From assembly GCA_031292355.1 (NCBI GenBank), contig JARLHI010000042.1, positions 1 through 64,000 of the forward strand: a DNA stretch of 64,000 nt, written 5' to 3'. How positions within the stretch are numbered: the first letter of the stretch is position 1; every line of letters begins with the position of its first letter. The position numbers and the translations under genes are program-made. Shown in pieces: positions 45,850 to 54,553 of the stretch. This DNA comes from Candidatus Obscuribacterales bacterium. GTDB lineage: Bacteria > Cyanobacteriota > Vampirovibrionia > Obscuribacterales > Obscuribacteraceae. The notes under the pieces were generated by a model. It did no database searches. It was given only the letters and a program-made list of their open reading frames with translations, and had not been told where the DNA came from.

Positions 45850-46788
45850 ATGTTAGCCCGATCGGACGCACAAACTAAAACTGATCGCTACTCGCGCAGA
45901 CTTGTTCTCAAGTCGATTCTCACCACCTGTGGTGCACTCACGCTTAACGGCCTAAGAGTTTTTTCCAAAAGTCCGGTTATCACTAAACCAGTTTTCCAGG
46001 GTGAAGAAGTTTTCGACCGCATTGCCGCAAAGAGCCGCCTGCAACACTGGGAGAAGCTTGCCATCGGTGCTTTGATGGGTAAGATTGCCGAAGAATTGTT
46101 AGGCATACCCTACGTTCCAAACACTCTTGAGCTATCAACAGACAATGAATTTTGCTCAGTCAATTTTCAAGGTCTGGATTGCGTCACTTTTTTCGAGACG
46201 ACGTTAGATTTCGCTCGCATCCTGAAAAAGGGCTTGCACAGCCCATCAGACTTAATTAACGAAGTAACATTCACTCGCTATCGAAATGGCGTAGTCGGCG
46301 ATTACACATCGCGATTGCACTACACCACGGACTGGTTTGCAGATAACCAAAAGAAAAAGGTCATCCAGATTCTCGATCGCTTACCTGGAGCTGTGCCCTT
46401 CACCCAAAAAGTTAGTGTCATGTCGGATCATCCAAACAGCTCCATTCAGCTCAAAGCACACCCAGAACTTGTTTCCGCAATTAAAAAGCAAGAGACCTCA
46501 ATCAATAACCTGGCCCTCAGTTATGTCCCCATGAGCAAAATCGCCGACATCGAGAATCTGCTGCAAACCGGTGACATTGTCGGAGTTTGTTCCAATGCTC
46601 CGGGTATCGATATTACACACACGGGTCTCATCTATTGCGACGCCCATGGGGTTCGGCACTTTATGGATGCAAGCTCAAAGAAATCAGCGATGAAGGTGCA
46701 AATAGAAAATGGACCAATAAGCACAACCCTGAACTGGTCTAAAAGCCTAACGGGAGCAATGTTTGCCCGCCCACTTGAACCCACGTAA
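45850..46788 (+). CDS. DUF1460 protein, Tat-exported amidase-like
   Basis: A 312-residue member of DUF1460, an NlpC/P60-like peptidase group thought to cut peptidoglycan peptides (the best studied case is a Bacteroides N-acetylmuramoyl-L-alanine amidase). Marks are GIPYVPNTLE, GLDCVTFFETTLDFAR with the nucleophile cysteine, and the late TGDIVGVCSNAPGIDITHTG with histidine. The N-terminus has SRRLVLK followed by a hydrophobic run to about 42, which fits a Tat signal. There is no ribosome site of note, so the start is uncertain. It is placed between the SUFU gene and an orphan gene. Confidence 0.85.
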   Translation: MLARSDAQTKTDRYSRRLVLKSILTTCGALTLNGLRVFSKSPVITKPVFQGEEVFDRIAAKSRLQHWEKLAIGALMGKIAEELLGIPYVPNTLELSTDNEFCSVNFQGLDCVTFFETTLDFARILKKGLHSPSDLINEVTFTRYRNGVVGDYTSRLHYTTDWFADNQKKKVIQILDRLPGAVPFTQKVSVMSDHPNSSIQLKAHPELVSAIKKQETSINNLALSYVPMSKIADIENLLQTGDIVGVCSNAPGIDITHTGLIYCDAHGVRHFMDASSKKSAMKVQIENGPISTTLNWSKSLTGAMFARPLEPT

Positions 46789-46883
46789 AGTTGCGAAAGA
46801 AATCTTCCCAGACTCGTAATTTTCGCATTGCGTTCAAGCCTAATTCCATGGATATTCTTTTTTGATGGATTAGAGGAAAAGCA

Positions 46884-48092
46884 ATGCCTGATTTTTCGTT
46901 GGAAAACATACAAAGAGGTTGGAACCACCTCGTCGACGAAGCAGATCAAGCTGCCGCAAGCACTCTTAGCAAACTCAGTGACGAATGGCATTCCTGGACT
47001 GGCTCTGGCAAGCCAACAAGCGCCAAAGAAGCTGATCATCCAGCTGCCAAAGCCACAGCTGACACTGTCCAAACTGGCGCCATCGACGCCCCAAAAGCTC
47101 AAGCGGCACCAGCTGACGCTAGTGCCATACCTGCTCCAGACAAAAATGGCGTGCTCACCGTATCGGCTGATTCACCTAATTTTCAAAAAGCAATTGACCA
47201 ACCCAATGTCAGCAAAATCGTCATCAATCAACGTGGCGACGTCAATTTTCAAGTTGGTTTAACGACAGATGCCCAGAACAAGCCAATCTTCGTCGGTCAG
47301 ATTTACGAAAAACAAGGCGGGAAAATTGATAAGACATTTGCTCTGCCTGGCAATGTCGACTATGTGACAATCAATCAAGTCAATAAAAGCGCTGATGGCA
47401 AAACCGATGTGGTCACGCCTTTCACCCGAGTAGCCGGTCAGGGGCGACTCGAGGCCTATAGACAAGCATTCAATAGTGACCAATTTTATCCTGGCAGCTT
47501 TGAACTAAAGCCTGTCGCTGCGACACATCACGAGTATCCAATTCCTCCAACTGCTGGCAGCAATGACGTTTTTCACCTGGTCAAAAATGCAGCAAAGATG
47601 AACGATGACTTGCTTGAGCTGGGCGAAACTCAATTCAGGCACGACGCAGGCGTACCGGAAAACAATAAAGATCCCTGGTTTAACGTCATGCTAGCCAAAC
47701 TGGACACACTCGAAGCAGGCAAAAACCTAGCGGATTGCAATGTGGTTTCAGTACCTGAGCGCGATAACATTCCTAACAATGCCTATAACTTCTTGAATCG
47801 TGCAGAACACGAATACCAAGTCGCGCAAGATGTCGCGCGTACTCACCTCGATGATCAAAACAGACGAGTGCACAATCCCATTTATGGCTTTGATCCCCGC
47901 AACTGGCGCGAGATTCCAAGAACTACAACAGGAGCGCTAGATTGGCAGAATCCTCAAGCGGATCTAACCTATTACGGTAGCGCGCTTGATTTGTCCAGTT
48001 ATGAGCAAGCACAGGCGAGAATCACTAAAGACCGAATTAAAACAGCCTCGCATTTTATTTGCACAGAGAGTTTAGATCAGCTTCTGCCGTAG
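46884..48092 (+). CDS. orphan soluble protein
   Basis: 402 residues, no family recognised. It has a helical N-terminus (1-35), an Ala/Pro/Lys-rich linker (about 40-90), then a globular body with many Asn, Asp and Val residues and no signal or membrane segment. Marks such as NVSKIVINQRGDVNFQVGL suggest beta strands, and the last third is helical. AGAGGA lies six bases before the ATG. If dxr starts at its first in-frame codon it would overlap this gene by 34 bases; the later TTG start avoids that. Confidence 0.55.
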   Translation: MPDFSLENIQRGWNHLVDEADQAAASTLSKLSDEWHSWTGSGKPTSAKEADHPAAKATADTVQTGAIDAPKAQAAPADASAIPAPDKNGVLTVSADSPNFQKAIDQPNVSKIVINQRGDVNFQVGLTTDAQNKPIFVGQIYEKQGGKIDKTFALPGNVDYVTINQVNKSADGKTDVVTPFTRVAGQGRLEAYRQAFNSDQFYPGSFELKPVAATHHEYPIPPTAGSNDVFHLVKNAAKMNDDLLELGETQFRHDAGVPENNKDPWFNVMLAKLDTLEAGKNLADCNVVSVPERDNIPNNAYNFLNRAEHEYQVAQDVARTHLDDQNRRVHNPIYGFDPRNWREIPRTTTGALDWQNPQADLTYYGSALDLSSYEQAQARITKDRIKTASHFICTESLDQLLP

Positions 48093-48127
48093 TAAGATTA
48101 GCTGTCAATTCTCACCTCCGGTGTTGT

Positions 48128-49324
48128 TTGAAACACATAAGTTTAATCGGCTCGACCGGCTCAATCGGTCGACAAACTCTAGACGTTTGCGATTTGCATA
48201 AAGACGCGCTCAAAATTGTAGCGCTGGCTGCAGGCAAAAGTAAGCTAGAAGTGCTCGCAGCCCAGGTGATTCGCTTCAAACCGGAACTCGTTGCAGTGCC
48301 TGACTCAGAAAGCGCCGTCAAATTAAGGAAGTTGTTGGAAAATTCTTCTTCAGACCTCACTAATAAAGTGGTCATAGAATACGGTGAAGAAGGTTTGATT
48401 AATGTGGCGGCGCATCCGCTAGCTGACACTGTCGTCACCGGAGTTGTTGGTTTCCTCGGTTTAAAACCGACCATCGCCGCAATTAAGCAGGGTAAAATCA
48501 TTGCTCTGGCCAACAAAGAAACACTGGTTGCAGCCGGCTGCGTAGTCATGCCACTGGTAAAACAATTTGGCGCGCAAATAGTACCGGTAGACAGCGAGCA
48601 TTCGGCAATCTTTCAGGCTTTAGCCGATAGCAAACCGATGCATCAGCGCGTCAACCAAATCGCTCAGCTTTTGCTAACAGGCTCAGGGGGACCTTTTAGA
48701 ACCTGGAGTAAGGCTCAAATTGAATCTGCCACCACAGAAGATGCCCTGAAACACCCAAATTGGTCGATGGGACCCAAAATCACTATAGATTCTGCAACCC
48801 TTATGAACAAAGGGCTAGAAGTAATTGAGGCACGCTGGCTATTCGACGTGTCACCAGAGCAAATCAAAGTGGTAATTCATCCGCAATCAATTCTGCATTC
48901 GGCAGTTGAATTTATCGATGGTTCCATTGTTGGACAATTCGGTGTACCCGACATGCGTTTGCCCATTCATTACGCCATTTTTTATCCAGACCGCGTTTTT
49001 TCGGAGCAGGTGCCAAGGCTAAATTTAGCTCAGATAGCTACCCTCACCTTCGAAGAACCCGACTTTAGAAAATTTCCTTGCCTGGCTCTTGCCAAACAAA
49101 TTGCCGGCGCAAATGACACAACGCCCTGCATATTGAATGCGGCCAATGAAATCGCAGTTGGTCTATTCCTGAATAAACAAATTAAATTCACTGAAATCGC
49201 GCAGTACATCGAACGTGTGTTAAACAAGCATAACGCGGTATCTAAACCAGATCTAGACGATATACTTGAAGCTGACCGCTGGGCTAGATCAGAGACTCAG
49301 CAGCTTGCCGCAATCAGAAACTGA
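48128..49324 (+). CDS. dxr: 1-deoxy-D-xylulose 5-phosphate reductoisomerase
   Basis: It makes 2-C-methyl-D-erythritol 4-phosphate in the MEP isoprenoid pathway with NADPH. Marks are ISLIGSTGSIGRQTLDV at the start, ALANKETLVAAG, VPVDSEHSAIFQAL, PNWSMGPKITIDSATLMNKG and ILNAANEIAVG near the end. I place the start at TTG 48128 (KHISLIGSTG). A longer frame from 48059 adds a stretch unlike the family and overlaps the preceding gene. No clear ribosome site is seen for either. upp follows after 27 bases. Confidence 0.94.
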   Translation: MKHISLIGSTGSIGRQTLDVCDLHKDALKIVALAAGKSKLEVLAAQVIRFKPELVAVPDSESAVKLRKLLENSSSDLTNKVVIEYGEEGLINVAAHPLADTVVTGVVGFLGLKPTIAAIKQGKIIALANKETLVAAGCVVMPLVKQFGAQIVPVDSEHSAIFQALADSKPMHQRVNQIAQLLLTGSGGPFRTWSKAQIESATTEDALKHPNWSMGPKITIDSATLMNKGLEVIEARWLFDVSPEQIKVVIHPQSILHSAVEFIDGSIVGQFGVPDMRLPIHYAIFYPDRVFSEQVPRLNLAQIATLTFEEPDFRKFPCLALAKQIAGANDTTPCILNAANEIAVGLFLNKQIKFTEIAQYIERVLNKHNAVSKPDLDDILEADRWARSETQQLAAIRN

Positions 49325-49351
49325 CAGTACCAAAACCACAGGATTGAAAAT

Positions 49352-49990
49352 ATGATTTCCGCTAAAACAGCCGTCAAAGTCGTCAATCATCCATTAGTCC
49401 AGGAACTGCTCACGAAAATACGAGACCACCGGACACCGTCTCAAGAATTTCGTCTACGCGCCGGACAAATGGCTCGTCATCTGTTTTATGAAGCCATGGC
49501 TGATTTGCACACGAGAGAAGTCTCAATTGAAACTCCCGTTGCTCCCACTAAAGGTATTGCACTTACCGATTACGTCGTGCTCGCACCAGTTCTGCGCGCT
49601 GGCTTGATCCTGGCAGAAGCCGCACAAAAAATTCTTCCGGCTGCTCGCATATATCACGTCGGTTTAAGACGCGATGAATCTACTCTCGAAGCAATTTCAT
49701 ATTACGCAAAACTACCTCAAACACTGCCTTCAGAAAGTCGGGTTTACGTACTCGATCCCATGCTTGCCACTGGCGGGTCTGCTGTAGCGGCTATCGATTT
49801 ATTTGCTAAGTTGAAAGTAGACTCTATTCATCTGGTCTGTTTTGTGGCATCGCCTGAAGGCATTGCCAAAGTGCACAGCAAATATCCAAACGTCAAAATT
49901 ACGACAGCGGCCGTAGACGAAAGACTGAATAGTCAAGGCTACATAGTTCCAGGCTTAGGTGACGCTGGAGACCGAATTTTTGGCACTTAG
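49352..49990 (+). CDS. upp: uracil phosphoribosyltransferase
   Basis: A 212-residue salvage enzyme forming UMP from uracil and PRPP. Marks are VNHPLVQELLTKIRD, the PRPP loop in VLDPMLATGGSAVAAID and the C-terminal GYIVPGLGDAGDRIFGT. AGGA lies eight bases before the ATG. It follows dxr after 27 bases and probably shares its transcript. Confidence 0.96.
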   Translation: MISAKTAVKVVNHPLVQELLTKIRDHRTPSQEFRLRAGQMARHLFYEAMADLHTREVSIETPVAPTKGIALTDYVVLAPVLRAGLILAEAAQKILPAARIYHVGLRRDESTLEAISYYAKLPQTLPSESRVYVLDPMLATGGSAVAAIDLFAKLKVDSIHLVCFVASPEGIAKVHSKYPNVKITTAAVDERLNSQGYIVPGLGDAGDRIFGT

Positions 49991-50095
49991 AGAGCCATGC
50001 GTATTGACGATTAATTGACACGTTTTCGTATTTTTCCGAAAGACACTCTTTAAACGCAGGTGTAAAACTAAGATGTAGTTGCACCTGAGTATTTT

Positions 50096-50890
50096 ATGAG
50101 CGATATAGATAAACTGCCAGCTAAAGATTCGCAGTCCGAAGTTAAAAGTGACACTCACAGTATTGGTTCACAAGTTTCCGCACTCTGGAAAGACGCTTAT
50201 GAACATCCTCGCGCGGCTGCAGCAGTAGCTGCCGGAGCTGCTGTAGTAGGAGTTGGACTGGCCGCTGAACACACGCCATTAGGACGTATGCTTGGTCTGG
50301 CCAAAGATGTTCTGGTCATTGAAGACACATCTCTTTTTTCGCACTGCATTACACGATCACTGACAAGTCAGGGCGAAAAGGTCACCATCCTCAACGGGAT
50401 CGAGAGCCTCAAACCATTTGTGGGAATTCTCGAAGATGGCAGCACGAAAGCATTCAATCTACACAAAGTGAAAGCTGCTTTTGTAGATGGCGATTTATTA
50501 GGCAAATTACACGGACCAGATGTCGTGCCTGTTTTGCACGATAAAAGAGTCTTTACGGTTGCTATGAGTTCTGACCCGGAAATCAACGATCTGATGGTCT
50601 GGCACGGGGCTAATCTCGGCGCGCAAAAACCAGTCATCATGCAGGCTCTTAAGGAAGATCAGCTGCGTGTACCTCAAGCAATGAAAAACCCTTTTGAAAC
50701 ACAGGCCGCTCTGGACGAGAAACGAGTGCACTTCAATGACCCCATCGAAGTTTCGCATCGCAAAAAGATGGAGCGAGATATGATGACTGAATTCTTGCAT
50801 GAAGAAGAAGCTGCAGAGAAAGCCAAGGCAGCAGCCAAAGAAGCAGCCAAGCCGGCAGCCAAGACCGCGATGGCTGACTCGACGCTGTAA
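50096..50890 (+). CDS. membrane-tethered receiver-like protein
   Basis: 264 residues. After a polar N-terminus and WKDAYEHPR comes a short Ala/Gly/Val-rich hydrophobic helix (about 40-58) that could anchor it. Then a response-regulator receiver fold (about 70-187) keeps the expected residues: acidic pair Glu76/Asp77 (LVIEDTSLF), phospho-acceptor Asp131 (AFVDGDLLG), Ser158/159 (VAMSSD) and Lys178 followed by Pro (AQKPV). No output domain follows, only a Lys/Ala/Glu-rich tail. So phosphorylation seems possible, with signalling by binding. No kinase is adjacent. It ends before a strong terminator shared with dodecin. Confidence 0.6.
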   Translation: MSDIDKLPAKDSQSEVKSDTHSIGSQVSALWKDAYEHPRAAAAVAAGAAVVGVGLAAEHTPLGRMLGLAKDVLVIEDTSLFSHCITRSLTSQGEKVTILNGIESLKPFVGILEDGSTKAFNLHKVKAAFVDGDLLGKLHGPDVVPVLHDKRVFTVAMSSDPEINDLMVWHGANLGAQKPVIMQALKEDQLRVPQAMKNPFETQAALDEKRVHFNDPIEVSHRKKMERDMMTEFLHEEEAAEKAKAAAKEAAKPAAKTAMADSTL

Positions 50891-50930
50891 TCTGAGCACC
50901 TAAGCATTGAAGCCGAATAAGAACCAAATA

Positions 50931-50961
50931 AAAAATGGTGCCTTTGCGAGGCACCATTTTT
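50931..50961. terminator. bidirectional terminator
   Basis: A perfect 13-base-pair stem (50931-50943 with 50949-50961, 5-base loop) whose A-run and T-run arms serve both strands. It lies between the convergent receiver-like gene and the dodecin gene. Confidence 0.85.
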
Positions 50962-50991
50962 AGTTCTTTTAAAAGCAGAGTGGGAAAGGTT

Positions 50992-51195
50992 TTAGTCTTC
51001 CAGTTTGAAACCGATTTTGATGGTTACTTGAAATTCGCCAACCTCACCGTCTTTGATCATTCCACGTTGCTCTACGACTTCGAACCAGCTTAGATTGCGC
51101 AGCGTTTTGGAAGCCTTCTTGACGCCCTCTTGCACAGCATCAGCAAAACTCTTCGTAGAGGTTCCAACAATTTCAGTGATTTTGTACGTAGACAT
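50992..51195 (-). CDS. dodecin
   Basis: A 67-residue dodecin, a small protein that forms hollow 12-mers and stores flavins (or CoA in some members). It matches end to end: YKITEIVGTSTKSFADAVQ, then RNLSWFEVVEQRG and VTIKIGFKLED. A key Trp and Gln (SWFEVVEQRG) for flavin stacking are present. AAGGAG lies about ten bases before the ATG. A near-palindrome lies upstream at 51236-51250. Confidence 0.92.
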   Translation of the reverse strand: MSTYKITEIVGTSTKSFADAVQEGVKKASKTLRNLSWFEVVEQRGMIKDGEVGEFQVTIKIGFKLED

Positions 51196-51235
51196 TTGAT
51201 GAGCACTCCTTGCAACTTAAACCGAATGTTATACC

Positions 51236-51250
51236 GACTTTATATAAGTC
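51236..51250. promoter_or_regulatory. near-palindromic site upstream of dodecin
   Basis: GACTTTATATAAGTC, with arms GACTT/AAGTC, lies about 40 bases before the dodecin start and upstream of the divergent TPR gene. It could be an operator or part of an AT-rich promoter. No protein is known to bind it. Confidence 0.25.
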
Positions 51251-51446
51251 CTTTGAAAACCTCGAAAGGAAAGCTTGAGACAAGCTGTGACAATCGTTTA
51301 CCTAATCGAGCGTTTAAGTGCTCCCATGGACCTTCGAGAATACTCAGCAATGCGAACGAATGAGCCAGTCCATTCCTTCACATTATGAATAGAGTTAAAA
51401 TGTCTAGGCGTCACGATAATGTACTTAGAAGGAAAAGCAGAAAGAG

Positions 51447-53048
51447 ATGATGTTTTTGCAAAAACGCGACTTTAATAACACAAAGAGCGCAGCAATCATT
51501 CTCGCTTTAATTTCCACCACGGTCATTTGGCCTTGTGCTCATGCAGATTCCAGGAACTGGCAAAAACTGCAGGATCAGGCCACCGCAGCCTATCAAAACA
51601 AAGATTTCACCCAGGCCCAAACCAGTTTTTCAGCCGCCATAGCTGAAGCGCAGAGTCTAAACGACAACGAAAAACTTGGTCGTTCCTTGAACGGACTGGC
51701 AATGATGTATGACGCGCAAAAACAATACGATCAAGCCCGAGATGCCTATTTGAAGGCGATCGCTGCTAAAGAAAAAGCAACATCTGCAGATAGTGAAAGT
51801 TTACTGCCAACATTGAATAATTTAGCCATTCTCGATCGTGAGCAAGCTAAGTATCCAGACGCACAATCTATTTATGAACGCACGGTCAGCATTGAAGAAA
51901 AAGCACATGGCGCGGATCACCCCGCTACCGCCGTTGCTCTGAACAACCTGGCTTCAACGTTGCGCGCTCAAGCCAAATTCGCCGAAGCAGAACCTTTATT
52001 GCAGCGATGTCTGGCGATCATGCAAAAAAACTATGGTGCCAATCACCCCTCTGTCGCCAAATGTCTGGATAATCTTGGCACGCTCGCCAAAGAGCAGGGC
52101 AATCAAGAACTCTCAGAAAAATACTTCCAGCAAGCGACCACTATTCGCCAGAAAGACACGAGCAGTTCATCCGTTTTAGTGCAGTCTGAAAAAGCAGAAA
52201 GCCTGACTAAGATGGCCAGTTTGTACAGACAAAAAGGTGAATTTGAAAAAGCTGAGCCTCTGCTCAAAGAAGCCTTAAGCATAACCGAACAAAGTTCTGG
52301 TGCAAATAGCGAAAACAGTGCAAGAGCCCTAAACAATCTGGCTATGCTCAATCGGGAATTGGGCAAATTCACAGCTGCTGAACCACTCTACCGGCAGTCG
52401 TTAAAAATTCGCCAGACACTGAATACCGATCCAGAACAGATCGCATCAAGCTATGACAATCTTGGTTCGCTTTTTATGGAAACAGAAAAATACGACCTTG
52501 CCGGTCCAATGTTTCAAAAAGGTCTGGAATTGAGACAAGCTCAGGGTCAGAGCAACCCCAAGGGATTGCAGACAAGCTATAACAATCTGGCCGAACTAGC
52601 TCGCGATCAAGGTGATGTCACCAAAGCAATAGCGCTTGCCAGACAATCACTAGCGGTGGCACAGCAACAAAAGGATGCAAACGGCGATGTTGCAGTGAGC
52701 ATGAACAATCTCGCGCTGCTCTACAAAGAGCAGGGAGATAAAGGGCAAACTGAAGATCTCTTCAAACAACTGGTGGCAATGGGCGAAAAAGATCCCAATC
52801 GCGATCCGGTATCATACGCCAACAATTTGAATAATCTCGCAAGGCTATATAGAGATGAGGGCAAACTCGCAGACGCTGAACCTCTCTATAAACAATCACT
52901 AGCATTGCGTGAAAAGGCACTTGGACCGCAGAGTGCGCAGGTCGGAGCGACTCTTCGAAACTATGCAATTTTGCTGCGTGAACTAAATAGAGGTGCCGAA
53001 GCTACGGCGATGGATAAGCGCGCTGAAGCCATCGAAGACAAGCAATAA
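51447..53048 (+). CDS. secreted TPR protein, kinesin-light-chain type
   Basis: 533 residues with a signal peptide (hydrophobic AAIILALISTTVIWPCAHA, about 12-31) and about eleven TPR units of 42 residues, the longer kinesin-light-chain type, with lines such as VALNNLASTLRAQAKFAEAEPLLQ. It is a protein-protein scaffold, probably periplasmic. The last unit is followed by a short tail. The gene is convergent with the RlpA-like gene (stop to stop 21 bases), with no terminator in between. Confidence 0.9.
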   Translation: MMFLQKRDFNNTKSAAIILALISTTVIWPCAHADSRNWQKLQDQATAAYQNKDFTQAQTSFSAAIAEAQSLNDNEKLGRSLNGLAMMYDAQKQYDQARDAYLKAIAAKEKATSADSESLLPTLNNLAILDREQAKYPDAQSIYERTVSIEEKAHGADHPATAVALNNLASTLRAQAKFAEAEPLLQRCLAIMQKNYGANHPSVAKCLDNLGTLAKEQGNQELSEKYFQQATTIRQKDTSSSSVLVQSEKAESLTKMASLYRQKGEFEKAEPLLKEALSITEQSSGANSENSARALNNLAMLNRELGKFTAAEPLYRQSLKIRQTLNTDPEQIASSYDNLGSLFMETEKYDLAGPMFQKGLELRQAQGQSNPKGLQTSYNNLAELARDQGDVTKAIALARQSLAVAQQQKDANGDVAVSMNNLALLYKEQGDKGQTEDLFKQLVAMGEKDPNRDPVSYANNLNNLARLYRDEGKLADAEPLYKQSLALREKALGPQSAQVGATLRNYAILLRELNRGAEATAMDKRAEAIEDKQ

Positions 53049-53069
53049 CTAGCGGCTTCAAGATACCGG

Positions 53070-53543
53070 CTAATTGTTATCGAGCACCGTACAATCGACG
53101 CGACAAACTCCTTTGTGGATTGTTCCGAGGCTAACAGCTCCACCGCGCGACAGGTCCATTACGCGTGTCTTGACGAACGGTCCGCGGTCGTTAACAACGA
53201 CCACTACAGATTGTCCAGTATGGGGATCCTCTACCAGAACTTTGGTGTGAAAAGGCAGCGTTTTGTGGGCAGCCGTTTTCTTGTTCATGTCGAATATATC
53301 GCCGCAAGCAGTCTTTTTGCCGTTGAATTGCGCACCGTACCACGAGACATTACCGCTAAAGGTTTTGTTGGACTTCTTTATGTTCGCTTTTGAAGAACCA
53401 GAATCTTTTTCCGGCTCCGCTTGCACACCATTTGCTGAACTAACGGAAGCCAACGCAGCAAGCACTATCAAGAACTGCCCGCCAGATTTGAGACCCAGCA
53501 CACTAAAACACGCTTTCGTCAAAGGTCTCATTGTGCGGCGCAT
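53070..53543 (-). CDS. RlpA-like double-psi beta-barrel protein
   Basis: 157 residues: a signal peptide (about 20-42, FLIVLAALASVSSANGVQA), a Ser/Lys linker, then a double-psi beta barrel (about 62-157) matching RlpA: SGNVSWYGAQFNGKKTACG, AAHKTLPFHTKVLVEDP, NDRGPFVKTRVMDLSRGG. RlpA cleaves naked glycan strands at the septum in some bacteria. No C-terminal SPOR domain is present. No lipobox cysteine is seen. AAGGA lies seven bases before the ATG, with a TATAAT at 53570-53575 upstream. Confidence 0.88.
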   Translation of the reverse strand: MRRTMRPLTKACFSVLGLKSGGQFLIVLAALASVSSANGVQAEPEKDSGSSKANIKKSNKTFSGNVSWYGAQFNGKKTACGDIFDMNKKTAAHKTLPFHTKVLVEDPHTGQSVVVVVNDRGPFVKTRVMDLSRGGAVSLGTIHKGVCRVDCTVLDNN

Positions 53544-53569
53544 TCAGGAATCCTTGTTAAATCGGCAAA

Positions 53570-53575
53570 ATTATA
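53570..53575 (-). promoter_or_regulatory. candidate -10 element of the rlpA-like gene
   Basis: A perfect TATAAT on the minus strand lies 26 bases before the rlpA-like ATG. A weak -35 (TACAAT) is found 16 bases upstream of it. The spacing fits a vegetative promoter. Confidence 0.4.
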
Positions 53576-53865
53576 ATGGACTGACTCATCTATTGTATAC
53601 CGAGCCAGGCACGGCGCAGAGATCGGTTTGAACAACTTCTTTTCGAAAAAAAAGGTTCTGAAATTGCTACATGGTGCAAGCAATAAGCAGCTGAGCCCAA
53701 AGACCCGCAACAAAAGTGTGTAGAAGGCGTCTCTCGTTGCTCAGTAGGGTCTATAACACGGAAAAGCATGGCAATCTTATATAACTTGATAGGTTTCCCC
53801 GAGTGAAGAAGCACATGATCAGGGGCATGTATTAGTCACAAGTCTAGAAATCGGAAGTAATGGTA
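53576..53865. other. intergenic interval between divergent genes
   Basis: About 290 bases between the rlpA-like promoter and the repeat-protein gene. It holds an A/T-rich patch near 53635-53655. I see no gene, RNA or terminator. Confidence 0.35.
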
Positions 53866-54492
53866 ATGGCAATATATAATGCAGAATCGCAAGAGCAGGA
53901 TTTGGAAAGAACCAAATTCCCGTACCGCTTCTTATTGAGATGGACATGGCCCGACCATATAGAGCGCCAGTTACGTCAATTGATGTGGGTCTGGCTGACT
54001 GAAGCAGCTAATACCTCCACAGATAACACAAACGATGCTTATCTTTCCGACTACGCGGCTATGCATTTAATCTGGCTGATAGCAGTGCATCCAGAGTCAC
54101 CAGGAGCGGTGCTCGATTTCCTCGCCAGGCAATCAACTCATGCTTATGCAGAAAGGGTTGCTGAAAACCCAAGCACCTGGCCATCTACGCTGGCAGTGTT
54201 GTCTATACACAACAACCCTAGTGTACGAATAGCAGTGGCGGGCAATCCTCATACTTCAGATGAAATCGCTGAAGAATTGTGCTTCGACGAATCTTCTGAT
54301 GTCCGCTTCGCTCTTGCAGAGTGCACTCATCGTTCGGAAGAATTCATTGAACGCCTGCTCGAAGACGAAAATCCATTTGTGGTGGCACGAGCACGAGCAA
54401 CGAAAATGCGTCTTTCACCGGCTCAACCAGTTCAGCTGCCCGGAAATCCGCAGTGGCAGAGCGATAGCCAACGCAAAAGAGCACAAGGTTAG
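53866..54492 (+). CDS. HEAT/LRV-like repeat protein
   Basis: 208 residues. The N-terminal third (YRFLLRWTWPDHIERQLRQL) is of unknown fold. From about 60 to 185 there are some four helical repeats with the pattern N-P-x-T/S...R-x-x-V/L-A...N-P (for example PSVRIAVAGNPHTS and SSDVRFALAECTHRS), as in leucine-rich-variant or HEAT-like repeats. These usually bind proteins. I choose ATG 53866 (GGAAG eight bases upstream) over ATG 53860. It ends before a strong terminator. Confidence 0.7.
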   Translation: MAIYNAESQEQDLERTKFPYRFLLRWTWPDHIERQLRQLMWVWLTEAANTSTDNTNDAYLSDYAAMHLIWLIAVHPESPGAVLDFLARQSTHAYAERVAENPSTWPSTLAVLSIHNNPSVRIAVAGNPHTSDEIAEELCFDESSDVRFALAECTHRSEEFIERLLEDENPFVVARARATKMRLSPAQPVQLPGNPQWQSDSQRKRAQG

Positions 54493-54516
54493 GTAACAAA
54501 GATCATAAAACACCTG

Positions 54517-54550
54517 CAGAGCGTCGGAAACGGCGCTCTGTTTTTTTTGT
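54517..54550 (+). terminator. intrinsic terminator with GAAA tetraloop
   Basis: A 10-base-pair stem (54517-54526 with 54531-54540, one T-G pair), a GAAA tetraloop and eight T, 24 bases after the repeat-protein stop. Confidence 0.92.
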
Positions 54551-54553
54551 CGG

